Part shown: piece by piece, positions 9,601 to 18,527 of the stretch
Layout of the letters: the number at the start of each line of letters is the position of its first letter
How positions within the stretch are numbered: the stretch's first letter is position 1
Source: Corynebacterium pseudopelargi
Lineage (GTDB): Bacteria > Actinomycetota > Actinomycetes > Mycobacteriales > Mycobacteriaceae
Length of the DNA: 64,000 bases
Assembly (NCBI RefSeq): GCF_003814005.1
Contig: NZ_CP033898.1
Coordinates: 496,001-560,000 of the forward strand
Direction of reading: 5' to 3'
The notes under the pieces: model-generated
What the model was told of the DNA's origin: nothing
The model's input: only the letters and a program-made list of their open reading frames with translations
Databases searched by the model: none
Translations under genes and position numbers: made by a program

Positions 9601-12600
9601 ATCGCCGCAGGCGGGCAGCTACCAAAGGTCAGCTTGAACGACGGCGTGGTCAGCGCCAATTGGCAAGCCGAGCTTTCAGCAACCGATATTGCCGATTACC
9701 GCAATGTCACTGAATCCCACCTGCCCGCAGGCATCACCGCGGCAGGTGTAGCCCCCGATGTGCTGGTGGGCAAAGCCTGGCCTGCGATTTTCGCAACAGT
9801 TGCGGCTGCTCGCGTCCCCGGCAACGACGCAGCGCGCGCAGTAGAGGGCATGCTCAACCTGGTGCACCTCGAGCACCACATCACCATGCTCGACGACCGT
9901 ATCGTGCACCCAGGATCGCATATTGAGATTCAGGCACGCGCGGAAGAAGTACACGACACCACCATTGGGCGCCTCGTGCTGATTCGCGCGGAGCTTTTCG
10001 TGGATGAAACGCTATGCGCCAAACTCTCAGAGCGCATGGCCATTCGTGGACGCCGCGGCTCCGATGTCGCTAGAACAAATACCTCGGCGCTTCCCAGTGT
10101 GGCCGATGCACCGCGCTCATTTAGGGCCCAAGCTATACTCCGCGCACCACAATCCATGCATGCGTTTGCGGCAGTATCGGGTGATCACAATCCCATCCAC
10201 ACCTCAGATACCGCAGCAGCACTTGCCGGTTTGCCGGGTGTGATTGTGCATGGCATGTGGACCTCCGCCATGGCGGAACTGGTGGCATCGAGCGCCTATG
10301 CAGATGAGACTGTGAGCACCCCGGCTGCCAAGATCAAGGAATTTACCGCCACCATGCTTGCCCCCGTGCTGCCCGGGCAAGAAATCGAGTTTGTGGTAGA
10401 ACGCAGTGGCATTGATACCCGCCCTGGCTGTGGGGAAGTACGAGAAGTTACCGCCACCGTCGATGGCACGGTAGTGCTCAGTGCCACCGCAGTGATGGCT
10501 CAGGCACGCACCTTCTATGCCTTCCCTGGACAAGGAATTCAACACCAGGGCATGGGCATGGAGGCACGCGCTCGCAGTGCCGCCGCCCGCGAGGTGTGGG
10601 AGCGTGCCGATGCGCATACCCGCAACCAGCTCGGCTTCTCTGTGCTGCACATCGTGGAACACAACCCCACTGAGGTAAGGGTGCAAGGAGAAACTTTCAC
10701 CCACCCCAAGGGAGTGCTGTTTCTTACGCAATTTACTCAGGTGGCCATGGCTACGCTCGGCGTTGCGCAGGTGGCAGAAATGCGCGAAGCCGGCGTGCTG
10801 CAAGAACGTGCATTCTTTGCCGGGCACTCGGTGGGCGAATATAACGCACTTGCGGCCTTCGCAGGCGTGTTGAGCTTGGAAAATGTACTGGAAATTGTCT
10901 ACCGCCGTGGGCTTACCATGCACCGATTGGTGCAGCGCGATGAAGAGGGCAATTCCAACTATGGCCTTGCCGCGTTGCGTCCCCACAAGATGGGTTTGAG
11001 CGCCTCAGAAGTCTTTGAATATGTCCAGCAGTGCAGCGAAGCCTCGGGCGAATTCCTCGAGATTGTGAACTTCAACCTCGAAGGCAAACAGTACGCAGTG
11101 GCGGGCACAGCCAAGGGCCTTCGCGCCCTGGCCGCTGATGCTGAATCCCGGGCTCCTGGTGCGCGCGCCTTTATCCAGATCCCCGGCATCGATGTGCCCT
11201 TCCACTCCACGCAGTTGCTCGATGGTGTGGATGATTTCCGCGAGCACCTCGATCAACTCATCCCCGAAGACGTCGATCTTGATGTGCTGGTTGGGCACTA
11301 TGTGCCCAACTTGGTGGCTCGCCCCTTCGAGCTCAGCAAGGAGTTCATTCAGGCCATGTGCGATGTGGTGGATGCCCCGGTGCTGCACCGCATCATGGAA
11401 GATTTTGATACCTGGGCCAACAACCCCGTCAAGCTGGGCAGAACGCTGCTGGTGGAATTGCTGGCCTGGCAATTTGCCTCGCCGGTGCGCTGGATTGAAA
11501 CCCAAGATCTGCTGCTGGATGCCGAAGCAGCCGGCGGCCTTGGGGTCGAGCGTTTCGTTGAAGTTGGCGTAGCCAATGCGCCCACCTTGTCTAACTTGCT
11601 TGCTCAAACCCAGGCGCTTGCAAAGCACCGTGATGCCCACGTTGAGATCCTCAACGTGGAGCGCGATCGCGCCATCGTTTTTGCCACCGATGAATTACAG
11701 CGCGCCGTGAGCGAATCCCCGGAGGCTGGGCAAGAGCAACACACCACTGCCCCCGAGCCAGATGCTGCGGTGCAAGCTGTAAACCAGCAGCCCACCGAGG
11801 TGGCCCCGGCGGCACCAAGTGGCGCGGCGCGCCCAGAAGATCTCAGCTTTGGCCCTGCAGAAGCAACGGCGATGCTCATCGCGCTGTGGACGAAGGTGCG
11901 CCCGGATCAAATGGCGCCCAATGATTCCATCGAGGCGCTGGTAGAAGGCGTATCTTCTCGCCGAAACCAGTTGCTCTTGGACCTCGGCGTGGAGTTTGGC
12001 CTTGGTGCCATCGATGGTGCCGCCGATGCGGAATTAGCGGATCTGAAAGCCACGCTCAACCGCATGGCCAAGGGCTATAGCCCCTTTGGTCCAGTGCTCA
12101 GCGATGCCATTAGCGATGCACTTCGACGCATCACCGGCCCTACCGGCAAGCGCCCTGGGTATATTGCCGAGCGCGTCGGGCAGACGTGGGAGTTAGGTCC
12201 CGGCTGGGTTCAGCACGTTACTGCGGCAGTGGTGCTTGGTGCCCGCGAGGGCGCGTCGCTGCGAGGTGGCGATCTTGCCACCTTAAGCCCAGCCGCGCCT
12301 TCGAGTGCCTCCGAGCTGGATTCGCTTATCGACGAAGCCGTCAAAACCGTAGCCGCTGCCCACGGCGTGCAGGTGTCGCTTCCCGGCGGCAGTGGTGCAG
12401 GCGGTGGCGTGGTGGATTCTGCAGCCCTGGGCGCATTTGCCGAGCAGGTCACTGGCGAACAAGGCGTACTTGCAGCAACGGCGCGCACCATCTTGGAAAA
12501 CCTTGGCCTCAACGATGCATCCAGCCATGACTTCGACCCGAACGATGGCGATGCAGCGGTAGTAGAGCTCGTAACTAAGGAACTCGGCTCAGATTGGCTG

Positions 12601-15600
12601 CGCCAAGTTGCCCCAAGTTTTGATGCCAAGAAAGCCACGCTCATCGACGATCGCTGGGCCAGTGCCCGAGAGGATCTCTCCCGTATTGCAGCAGGCGAGC
12701 AACTCGATGTGTCCTTCCGTGGCGCAGGCGAGATCGTGGCTGTCCAAGCCGAGTACTTAGGCCTTGATTGGGCAGCGCAGCAGGCCCGCGATCACTCGAA
12801 GCTGGATTACGCCGATGATGTAGCCGTTGTTAGCGGTGCATCACCTGGCTCCATTGCTACCGCCGTGGTTGAACGCCTGCTCGCCGGTGGGGCAACGGTG
12901 GTGCTGAGCACCTCTTCGCTCAACCATGATCGCCTGGAGTTTTATAAGCAGCTCTATCGTGGCGCAGCCCAAGGCCAGGCCGCGCTGTGGGTGGTGCCGG
13001 CTAATCTTTCCTCCTTTAGCGATCTCGACGCCTTGGTGGAATGGATTGGTACTGAGCAGGTAGTCACCGTCAATGGTGCATCCAAGGTGCTCAAGCCTGC
13101 GTTGGTGCCCACGCTGCTCTTCCCATTTGCAGCACCTCGCGTATCTGGTTCCCTGATGCAGGCAGGCGCGCAATCTGAGCTACAGATGCGCCTCTTGCTC
13201 TGGTCGGTCGAACGCCTCATCGCTGGTCTCAGCGGGATCGGCCACGGCACGCACGTGGGCGAACGCCTGCATGTGGTGCTGCCCGGTTCGCCTAACCGTG
13301 GTCGCTTCGGCGGCGATGGTGCCTATGGCGAATCCAAGGCTGCCCTTGATGCGCTGGTGAATCGCTGGAATGCAGAAAGCTCCTGGCAGCCCCACACCTC
13401 CTTGGTGCACATGCACATCGGTTGGGTTCGTGGCACAGGGCTCATGGGCGGCAACGATCCGCTGGTCGAGGCCGTGGAAGCCGCAGGTGTGCAAACCTAT
13501 TCCACTCAAGAAATGGCCGAGAAGCTCGTGCAGCAGATCAGCCCTGAGGTGCGCGCTCAAGCAGCAAAAACGCCGGTAGTAGTAGATGCCACAGGTGGCC
13601 TTGGGCAATCGGATGTGAATTTGTCTGAGCTTGCCCAAAAGGTGCGTGCCCAACTTGGCGAGCAGGGGGACGTCGAAAAGCTAGAAGCAAAGATTCAAGC
13701 ACTGCCGAATCTTCCAGAAGTGCTCACCGGCAATGCCCCAGACTTCCAGGGGCAAGTCAGCCAGTCGCTCGAAGATATGGTGGTGATTGTTGGAGCAGGC
13801 GAGCTCGGGCCTTGGGGTTCGGCGCGCACGCGTTTCGAAGCCGAGCTCCACGGTGACCTTTCTGCTGCGGGTGTGGCCGAATTGGCCTGGACCATGGGGC
13901 TAATTCACTGGGATGAGGACCCGAAGCCCGGCTGGTACGACCAAGATGATCAACCGGTTGAAGAGGCCGAAATCTACCAGCGCTTCCACGATGAGGTGCT
14001 CGCCCGGGTTGGTGTGCGCCGCTACCACAATGACTTTGGCATGGTCGATAACCTCGCGCCCGAGCTGACGAATGTCTACCTCGACCGAGATTTGAGCTTC
14101 AACGTCGCCGATGAGGCCGCCGCGCGCAGCTTCGTGGAATCAGAACCGGAAAGCACCACCGCGCTTTTCGACGAAACCTCTGGCGAATGGGTAGTGACGC
14201 GCAAAGCGGGTTCTGCTGTTCGCGTACCAAGGCGCATGGCCATGAGCCGCTTTGTGGGCGGCCAGATCCCTGAAGGCTTCGATCCTTCCGTCTACGGCAT
14301 TCCCGCCGATATGGTGGATAACCTCGACCGCGTGGCGCTATGGAACATCGTGTGCACCGTCGATGCCTTCCTCAGCGCAGGCTTTAGCCCAGCAGAGCTT
14401 CTGGCAGCCATGCACCCGGCGCGCGTGTCTTCTACCCAGGGCACGGGGCTTGGCGGCATGCAGTCGATGCGTTCTTTGTATATCGACGGCATGTTGGCTG
14501 AACCTCGCCAAAACGACATCCTCCAAGAAGCCCTGCCCAACGTGATGGCAGCACATGTGATGCAGTCCTATGTGGGTGGCTATGGCCAGATGATCCACCC
14601 CGTGGCGGCATGTGCCACGGCCGCGGTGTCGGTGGAAGAAGGCGTGGATAAGATCAAGCTCGGCAAGTCCGACTTTGTGGTAGCCGGTGGCTACGATGAT
14701 CTCTCCATCGAGGGCATCACCGGATTCGGTGATATGGCAGCCACGGCCGATTCCAATGAACTCGCAGCCAAGGGTATTGAAGAACGCTACTTCTCTCGGG
14801 CCAATGATCGCCGGCGCGCAGGCTTTGTTGAATCCGCAGGTGGCGGCACCGTGCTGCTTGCCCGCGGCTCCGTGGCAGCAGATCTTGGCCTGCCGGTGCT
14901 TGGCGTGATCGGCTTTGCAGAATCTTTCGCCGATGGTGCCCACCAATCCATCCCTGCCCCAGGCCTCGGTGCCCTGGGCGCGGCACGAGGCGGAAGCGAT
15001 TCCCGCCTTGCCCGGGCACTCCAGCAGGTAGGTGTGAGCGCAGACGACGTAAAGATCGTGAGCAAGCACGATACGTCTACCAACGCCAATGACCCCAACG
15101 AATCCGATCTGCACGAGCGCATCGCGCGTGCCATTGGCCGAAGCGAGGGCAACCCGCTGTATGTGATCTCTCAAAAGACACTCACCGGCCACGCCAAGGG
15201 TGGGGCAGCGGCCTTCCAGCTCGTGGGGCTCACCCAGGTGCTGGCCACGGGCATGGTGCCGGCGAATATGAGCCTGGATTGTGTGGATCCGGTGCTTGCA
15301 GAAAATGAGCACCTGGTGTGGTTGCGTCACCCCCTCGACCTTTCACACCAAGCGCCCAAGGCAGGTTTTGTTACCTCACTTGGTTTCGGTCACGTCTCTG
15401 CGCTGATTGCCGTGGTGCACGCTGGTGCTTTCGAGGCAGCATTGCTTGCCCAACGCGGCGACAAAGCACTGCAGCAATGGCGTTCACGCGCCCATGCAAG
15501 GCTGTACCAGGGTGCTAGAACCGTGCTCGAAGGCATGTATGGGGTAGCAACGCTGTATGAGCGCCCCAAAGACCGCAACCTTGGCAATGTGAGCGCCAAG

Positions 15601-15678
15601 CAGCAAAAGGAACGAGAGGCAGCCATCTTGCTGGATGAAAAAGCCCGCTTGATCGAAGGCGTGCTGAGAACTCACTAG
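6643..15678 (+). CDS. fas: type I fatty acid synthase, multifunctional
   Basis: A giant cytosolic enzyme of about 3011 residues that makes C16-C18 acyl-CoA, the precursors of membrane lipid and mycolate. Domains follow the bacterial FAS-I order. The acetyltransferase has GHSQG (Ser about 133). The enoylreductase has SPILLAGMTPTTVDPGIVAA (about 400). The hotdog dehydratase has GDHNPIHTSD (about 1180). The malonyl/palmitoyl transferase has FAGHSVGEYNAL (Ser about 1396). The acyl carrier domain has GVSSRRNQLLLDLGVEFG (carrier Ser about 1771). The ketoreductase has VVSGASPGSIATAV (about 2058). The ketosynthase has VAACATAAVS (Cys about 2657). The GTG at 6643 lies 9 nt after AGGAG; the TTG at 6637 is too close. 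acpS, which arms the carrier domain, follows. The frame is intact. Confidence 0.98.
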   Translation: MNDHKLAANTAHDAPRLVSTLSDTPFALVFAGQGVDWLETLREALAQGATRTIEPIVSAAAEKLTNVADQIIGTRPFGFAPLDWAKQAELAPQDPNAAALSVPGILVAQLATLDVLERQGLDIDAAQGVIGHSQGVLGKLAVDDLSNAAEVLAVAELIGAAISRHAHICGLLRQGELAPMISIAGISKEQLQQAIEASCEHIEPSQRPVIGLRNTANSYVLVGRPQDNQRVVEHLQAQAKRSQAEIEQKLRGGSAFSPKIQALPIEVGFHHPLMAEGVEQVVAWASAAGIDSALARQAAEAVMLNPVDWPAQIHAQLEGGARWFLDVGPAEGVSALSAQILKGSGAASLAVATQAGQAKLFDAGQAPALPVPYSAFAPKLHRAVDGSVRIATKFTNTTGRSPILLAGMTPTTVDPGIVAAAANAGHWAELAGGGQVTPEILEANIEKLSSLLEPGVNAQFNSMFLDPYLWKMQIGGKRLVPKARKNGAPIDGIVITAGLPEHDDAVALVRELRAEGFPWIAFKPGALKHIRKVLAIAADVPDVPIIMHVEGGKAGGHHSWEDLDELLIGSYDDIRAHDNAILCVGGGIGTPERAADYLTGSWARRYGLPDMPVDGILVGTAAMATKEATTSEAVKQLLVETPGSSQWVPAGGAASGMASGRSQLGADIHEIDNSFARAGRLLDQVAGDAEAVEQQREEIIEAIAKTAKPYFGDVHAMTYQQWLERYLELSGPYQGKWTDQSWADRFAKMLERTEARLHPQDHGEFDAQVTFDVDDPHASLKSLLEHYPGAASQQLHPADVAWFLQLARTPGKPVNFVPVIDQDVRRWWRSDSLWQSHDERYSADQVAIIPGIEAVAGIDRANEPVAELFARFIQATQQRLEGQEASQDSALEAFIQAPDISWAGRISTNPVHRLGGVEQWHLGKEEATHPASGAVLRLTGPERAALDVPLNASAALTLPLTLNPVPGGAPLLSREDAEAAMDELCRIAAGGQLPKVSLNDGVVSANWQAELSATDIADYRNVTESHLPAGITAAGVAPDVLVGKAWPAIFATVAAARVPGNDAARAVEGMLNLVHLEHHITMLDDRIVHPGSHIEIQARAEEVHDTTIGRLVLIRAELFVDETLCAKLSERMAIRGRRGSDVARTNTSALPSVADAPRSFRAQAILRAPQSMHAFAAVSGDHNPIHTSDTAAALAGLPGVIVHGMWTSAMAELVASSAYADETVSTPAAKIKEFTATMLAPVLPGQEIEFVVERSGIDTRPGCGEVREVTATVDGTVVLSATAVMAQARTFYAFPGQGIQHQGMGMEARARSAAAREVWERADAHTRNQLGFSVLHIVEHNPTEVRVQGETFTHPKGVLFLTQFTQVAMATLGVAQVAEMREAGVLQERAFFAGHSVGEYNALAAFAGVLSLENVLEIVYRRGLTMHRLVQRDEEGNSNYGLAALRPHKMGLSASEVFEYVQQCSEASGEFLEIVNFNLEGKQYAVAGTAKGLRALAADAESRAPGARAFIQIPGIDVPFHSTQLLDGVDDFREHLDQLIPEDVDLDVLVGHYVPNLVARPFELSKEFIQAMCDVVDAPVLHRIMEDFDTWANNPVKLGRTLLVELLAWQFASPVRWIETQDLLLDAEAAGGLGVERFVEVGVANAPTLSNLLAQTQALAKHRDAHVEILNVERDRAIVFATDELQRAVSESPEAGQEQHTTAPEPDAAVQAVNQQPTEVAPAAPSGAARPEDLSFGPAEATAMLIALWTKVRPDQMAPNDSIEALVEGVSSRRNQLLLDLGVEFGLGAIDGAADAELADLKATLNRMAKGYSPFGPVLSDAISDALRRITGPTGKRPGYIAERVGQTWELGPGWVQHVTAAVVLGAREGASLRGGDLATLSPAAPSSASELDSLIDEAVKTVAAAHGVQVSLPGGSGAGGGVVDSAALGAFAEQVTGEQGVLAATARTILENLGLNDASSHDFDPNDGDAAVVELVTKELGSDWLRQVAPSFDAKKATLIDDRWASAREDLSRIAAGEQLDVSFRGAGEIVAVQAEYLGLDWAAQQARDHSKLDYADDVAVVSGASPGSIATAVVERLLAGGATVVLSTSSLNHDRLEFYKQLYRGAAQGQAALWVVPANLSSFSDLDALVEWIGTEQVVTVNGASKVLKPALVPTLLFPFAAPRVSGSLMQAGAQSELQMRLLLWSVERLIAGLSGIGHGTHVGERLHVVLPGSPNRGRFGGDGAYGESKAALDALVNRWNAESSWQPHTSLVHMHIGWVRGTGLMGGNDPLVEAVEAAGVQTYSTQEMAEKLVQQISPEVRAQAAKTPVVVDATGGLGQSDVNLSELAQKVRAQLGEQGDVEKLEAKIQALPNLPEVLTGNAPDFQGQVSQSLEDMVVIVGAGELGPWGSARTRFEAELHGDLSAAGVAELAWTMGLIHWDEDPKPGWYDQDDQPVEEAEIYQRFHDEVLARVGVRRYHNDFGMVDNLAPELTNVYLDRDLSFNVADEAAARSFVESEPESTTALFDETSGEWVVTRKAGSAVRVPRRMAMSRFVGGQIPEGFDPSVYGIPADMVDNLDRVALWNIVCTVDAFLSAGFSPAELLAAMHPARVSSTQGTGLGGMQSMRSLYIDGMLAEPRQNDILQEALPNVMAAHVMQSYVGGYGQMIHPVAACATAAVSVEEGVDKIKLGKSDFVVAGGYDDLSIEGITGFGDMAATADSNELAAKGIEERYFSRANDRRRAGFVESAGGGTVLLARGSVAADLGLPVLGVIGFAESFADGAHQSIPAPGLGALGAARGGSDSRLARALQQVGVSADDVKIVSKHDTSTNANDPNESDLHERIARAIGRSEGNPLYVISQKTLTGHAKGGAAAFQLVGLTQVLATGMVPANMSLDCVDPVLAENEHLVWLRHPLDLSHQAPKAGFVTSLGFGHVSALIAVVHAGAFEAALLAQRGDKALQQWRSRAHARLYQGARTVLEGMYGVATLYERPKDRNLGNVSAKQQKEREAAILLDEKARLIEGVLRTH

Positions 15679-15692
15679 GCCTTTGATGCTTT

Positions 15693-15725
15693 GGCCCCAC
15701 CTTGAGGCAACCGCCGGGTGGGGCC
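15693..15725 (+). terminator. terminator after fas
   Basis: A 9-bp stem, GGCCCCACC / GGTGGGGCC, with a 15-nt loop, followed by TTTCCTTTT. It separates fas from acpS, which may therefore have its own promoter. Confidence 0.75.
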
Positions 15726-15765
15726 TTTCCTTTTGGTGAAAAACTGACTGTGCCACACTACAGGC

Positions 15766-16152
15766 ATGGTCATTGGCACAGATTTGGTGTTCGTTCCCGA
15801 GTTTGCCCGCCAGCTCGAGGTGCCCGGAAGTCGATTTGAGGCGGTATTTAGCGCCCAGGAACTTCGAGTGGCAGGGCAAAAGGCTGATCGCGCCCAGCAC
15901 CTCGCCGGCCGCTGGGCAGCGAAAGAGGCATTCATCAAAGCCTGGGGGCAATCACGCTATGGCCAGCCGCCACTGCTTGAAGATGCACCATCGGTGTGGG
16001 CCGAAATTGAGGTGATACCGGATGCGTTTGGGCGCGTGGCGTATCGCTTTCACGGCCACGTAGCCGAGCATCTTTCGCAGGCCAAGGTGGCCTTGAGTAT
16101 CTCGCATGATGGTGATTATGCGATTGCACAGTGTTTGCTCGAGGTGGGCTAA
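15766..16152 (+). CDS. acpS: holo-[acyl-carrier-protein] synthase
   Basis: Transfers 4'-phosphopantetheine from CoA to the serine of the FAS-I carrier domain. It is 128 residues, typical of AcpS. It has the N-terminal GTDLV (magnesium ligand D6) and the signature WAAKEAFIKAW (ligand E54). The location directly behind fas mirrors mycobacteria (Rv2523c-Rv2524c), and the FAS-I protein is the obvious partner. The last four bases overlap the end of the convergent tetR gene. Confidence 0.96.
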   Translation: MVIGTDLVFVPEFARQLEVPGSRFEAVFSAQELRVAGQKADRAQHLAGRWAAKEAFIKAWGQSRYGQPPLLEDAPSVWAEIEVIPDAFGRVAYRFHGHVAEHLSQAKVALSISHDGDYAIAQCLLEVG

Positions 16153-16763
16153 TTCTGCGCTGCGTCGAAGAGGTAGGCGAGGATCATGCGCTTGATTTCA
16201 CGGACCGTCGTGTCAAAGCGAGCGTCATCGATGACCGCGAAATTCAACAGTGAGGTCATGGTGTGCACCAAGATGCGTGCAAGATCGCCACGCTCGGCGT
16301 CGCTACGCTGCGGGGCAAGGGGTTGAATAACCTGGCCGAGCAGCTCTAAAAGCGGGGCTTCAGTGGCAGCAGCCGTCGCACGCGTCGCAGGGGTGGACTG
16401 CACCGCATGCCACACCGCCCTGCGTGAAGGGTCTGCGCGCCACATTAGCGCCAGGTGATCGATGAGCTCATCTAACACCACAGGCCACTGCACGCCGGGG
16501 ACTTGCTGGGCAAAACGTTGCATCTCTGCAATGGCGCCGGCGGTATCTTGGCGGTCGAGTTCGCAGATGAGTACGTACTTGTTGGCAAAGAAGCGATAAA
16601 TGGTGCCAATGGGAACGCCCGCGCGTTTCGAAACCTCATCGAAGGTAAAAGACTCAAAGCCTTGCTCTACCAGCACCGCTCGTGCCGCGGTGAGGATTCT
16701 TTCAAAGGACTCCCGGCTGCGCTGTTGGGCTGGGCGCCGCCGAGGCACCAAAATTTCGCTCAT
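16149..16763 (-). CDS. TetR-family transcriptional regulator
   Basis: A 204-residue DNA-binding protein. The N-terminal HTH is clear: RILTAARAVLVEQGFESFTF, then EVSKRAGVPIGTIYRFFANK, with the typical GTIYRFFxxK recognition helix. The C-terminal ligand domain is of the WHTH/TetR_C type and gives no ligand clue. The position between fas-acpS and bcp makes a lipid or redox role possible but unproven. ATG 16763 is taken rather than the TTG two codons upstream. Confidence 0.9.
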   Translation of the reverse strand: MSEILVPRRRPAQQRSRESFERILTAARAVLVEQGFESFTFDEVSKRAGVPIGTIYRFFANKYVLICELDRQDTAGAIAEMQRFAQQVPGVQWPVVLDELIDHLALMWRADPSRRAVWHAVQSTPATRATAAATEAPLLELLGQVIQPLAPQRSDAERGDLARILVHTMTSLLNFAVIDDARFDTTVREIKRMILAYLFDAAQN

Positions 16764-16785
16764 ACTCAATGCACCTTGGCCAAAA

Positions 16786-16797
16786 AACGTTAGGAGG
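16786..16797 (+). repeat. partial copy of the AGTTAGGAG motif
   Basis: CGTTAGGAGGAG, matching the repeated motif in TTAGGAG. On the minus strand it reads TCC TCC TAA and supplies the final serines and stop codon of bcp. Confidence 0.5.
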
Positions 16798-17266
16798 AGG
16801 GCAGGTCCCGAATCAGCCGTGCTACGTGGCCGGTGGCTTTGACGTTGTACTGGGCCAGCCCAATGGTGCCGTCTTCTTGAATCAGGAAGGTCGAGCGAAT
16901 CACGCCCTGGACCACCTTGCCGTAATTCTTCTTTTCTCCAAAAGCGCCATAGGCCTTCATCACGTCCTTGTTTTCGTCGGAAAGCAAGGGGAAGGTCAGC
17001 TCATGGTCCTCGCGGAACTTGGCCAGCTTTTCAACCTTATCGGGCGAGATTCCCACCACCGCGATGTTTTGGTCATTGAGTTGGGTGAGCGAGTCGCGGA
17101 AGTCGCAAGCCTCTTTGGTGCAGCCTGGGGTGTTGGCGCGAGGGTAGAAGTAGACGATGACCTTCTTGCCGCGGAAATCCTCCAGGCTGGTGGTTTCGCC
17201 CTGGTCGTTGGGCAATGAAAAGGCAGGTGCGGGGTCGCCGACTTGGAGGCGAATCTGTTCAGTCAT
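16790..17266 (-). CDS. bcp: thioredoxin-dependent thiol peroxidase (Bcp/PrxQ)
   Basis: A cytosolic peroxiredoxin that reduces H2O2 and organic peroxides at the expense of thioredoxin. It has 158 residues. The motif YPRANTPGCTKEAC carries the peroxidatic Cys49 and the resolving Cys54 five residues later, the pattern of atypical 2-Cys PrxQ proteins. The same gene neighbours fas and acpS in mycobacteria (Rv2521). It lies 26 bp upstream of tetR on the same strand and is divergent from the DUF3618 gene. Confidence 0.96.
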   Translation of the reverse strand: MTEQIRLQVGDPAPAFSLPNDQGETTSLEDFRGKKVIVYFYPRANTPGCTKEACDFRDSLTQLNDQNIAVVGISPDKVEKLAKFREDHELTFPLLSDENKDVMKAYGAFGEKKNYGKVVQGVIRSTFLIQEDGTIGLAQYNVKATGHVARLIRDLPSS

Positions 17267-17360
17267 GGCTTTAAATGTACCGGCTTCGTGGAAATTGCTC
17301 TTGAGGTACTAAGGTATAAGGAGATCTCAATCAACGAACTTTTCCTAGGGAGTCCCTCAA

Positions 17361-17636
17361 GTGGCACGCAACATTGATGATATTCAGCGCGACATCGAGC
17401 GCACCCGCCGTCAGCTCGCCAGCACCCTGGACGAGATTGCAGACCGCTCCAAGCCATCCAACCTTGTCGACGACGCCAAGAACCAGGCAAGCGCCAAGCT
17501 AAAGGATCCGCAGGTGCAAAAGACTCTGCTGGGCATCGGCGCAGCAGTAGCCGGCCTAGTCATCCTCGGTGTTGTGCGCGGCCGCAAGAAGAACAAGGAC
17601 CTCAAGGAGCTTCAGCGCCTGCTCGCTGAGCGCTAA
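17361..17636 (+). CDS. DUF3618 membrane-anchored protein
   Basis: A 91-residue protein starting at GTG 17361 behind CTAGGGAG. The N-terminal half is a charged coiled coil (IDDIQRDIERTRRQLASTLDEI), followed by a single TM helix (LLGIGAAVAGLVILGVV, about 57-73) and a basic tail. This is the DUF3618 family, whose function is unknown. The mycobacterial Rv2520c at the same place is similar. A strong terminator follows. Confidence 0.88.
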   Translation: MARNIDDIQRDIERTRRQLASTLDEIADRSKPSNLVDDAKNQASAKLKDPQVQKTLLGIGAAVAGLVILGVVRGRKKNKDLKELQRLLAER

Positions 17637-17651
17637 ACTCAGGGCCTATCA

Positions 17652-17689
17652 CAGCACGGAGAACGCCAGACGCCTCCGTGCTGTTTTTT
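17652..17689 (+). terminator. rho-independent terminator
   Basis: A perfect 10-bp stem, CAGCACGGAG / CTCCGTGCTG, followed by six T. Confidence 0.93.
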
Positions 17690-17709
17690 GCTGCCCACTT
17701 TCGAGCTAC

Positions 17710-18264
17710 TTAGGCAAGCTGCGCGCCGGTGCCAACCATCTCCTGGAACGCCTGCTCCGCGGCCTCTTCACTTACCGGTGCGCATAGCTCTGTAAGCACC
17801 CGAACCTCAAAGCCTTCTGCAAGAGCATCAAGCACGGTCGCTTTGACGCAGTGGTCGGTAGCGATACCAACGACGTCGATAATGTCGATATCATGCTCGC
17901 GCAACCAGCTAGCGAGATCGCTGCCATTATCAGCCGCACCCTCAAAGCCCGAATAGGCCGCAGTGTACTGGCCTTTGAGGAAGATCTCTTGGATATTCCC
18001 AGCATCCAAGCTGGGGTGAAACGCCGCGCCCGGAGTCTCTGCCTTGCAATGCACCGGCCAAGAATCCTTGAAATCCGGCGAATCAGAAAAATGATCACCC
18101 GGATCAATGTGCCAATCCTTCGTCGCAACAATCGCGCTATAGCGATCCGCATGATCGAGGATGTGCTGATTGATGGCTGCCGCTACCTCAGCGCCACGCT
18201 CGGTGGCGAGGGAGCCGCCAGGGCAGAAATCATTTTGGACATCGACTACGACTAGGGCGCGCAT
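17710..18264 (-). CDS. pncA: nicotinamidase (pyrazinamidase)
   Basis: Hydrolyses nicotinamide to nicotinate for NAD salvage and would also activate pyrazinamide. It has 184 residues of the isochorismatase-like hydrolase fold. D8 in MRALVVVDVQNDFCPGGSL, the TKDWHIDPGDHF metal segment (His/Asp ligands), and the cysteine nucleophile in VVGIATDHCVKAT are all present. It is monocistronic and convergent with the DUF3618 gene. A copy of the CTCCTAACTTT motif lies directly upstream of its start. Confidence 0.96.
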   Translation of the reverse strand: MRALVVVDVQNDFCPGGSLATERGAEVAAAINQHILDHADRYSAIVATKDWHIDPGDHFSDSPDFKDSWPVHCKAETPGAAFHPSLDAGNIQEIFLKGQYTAAYSGFEGAADNGSDLASWLREHDIDIIDVVGIATDHCVKATVLDALAEGFEVRVLTELCAPVSEEAAEQAFQEMVGTGAQLA

Positions 18265-18268
18265 CGCC

Positions 18269-18280
18269 CCTCCTAACTTT
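18269..18280 (-). repeat. AGTTAGGAG motif, single copy
   Basis: CCTCCTAACTTT just upstream of pncA. A degenerate partner, ACAACTTTGG, follows but does not pair. It places an AGGAGG-like sequence close to the pncA start, so it may also serve as ribosome binding site. Confidence 0.7.
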
Positions 18281-18442
18281 CTTCACAACTTTGGAAGTTC
18301 TAAGCCTACGTGGCATTGCGGGCTCTGTGGCCACAACGATTGGTCCGTGAACACCTTGCACGGTGGTGCCAGATTTTAGGCTGAATCAAGCAGTAGGGAA
18401 GGGGTAAGCAGGGAGGTTTGCTGCGCGCAGGCACCCGGTTTT

Positions 18443-18527
18443 GAAAAATAACGGGGGAGTTTCGGGGGAGTTTGGGCAAAAAAGAACCCGGCCACCGCGT
18501 GTTAAAACGCTGTGACCGGGTGTTTTC
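18443..18527. other. remnant end of a second related integrated element, with terminator
   Basis: This stretch outside the left attachment site aligns with the inner right end of the element (27436-27520). Both carry TTGAAAAATAAC, then a doubled 6-mer separated by GTTTC, then CAAAAAAGA, then a terminator-like stem, then the core. The doubled unit is GGGGGA here but AGATGG in the element. The stem ACCCGG/CCGGGT lies at 18486-18521. It is best read as a decayed end of an earlier element, or the chromosomal tRNA-Lys terminator region from which the element end was derived. Confidence 0.6.

Noticed and set aside
6643..15678. Polyketide synthase
   Set aside because: Domain order and the enoylreductase and MPT motifs are those of bacterial FAS-I; no PKS-type modules.
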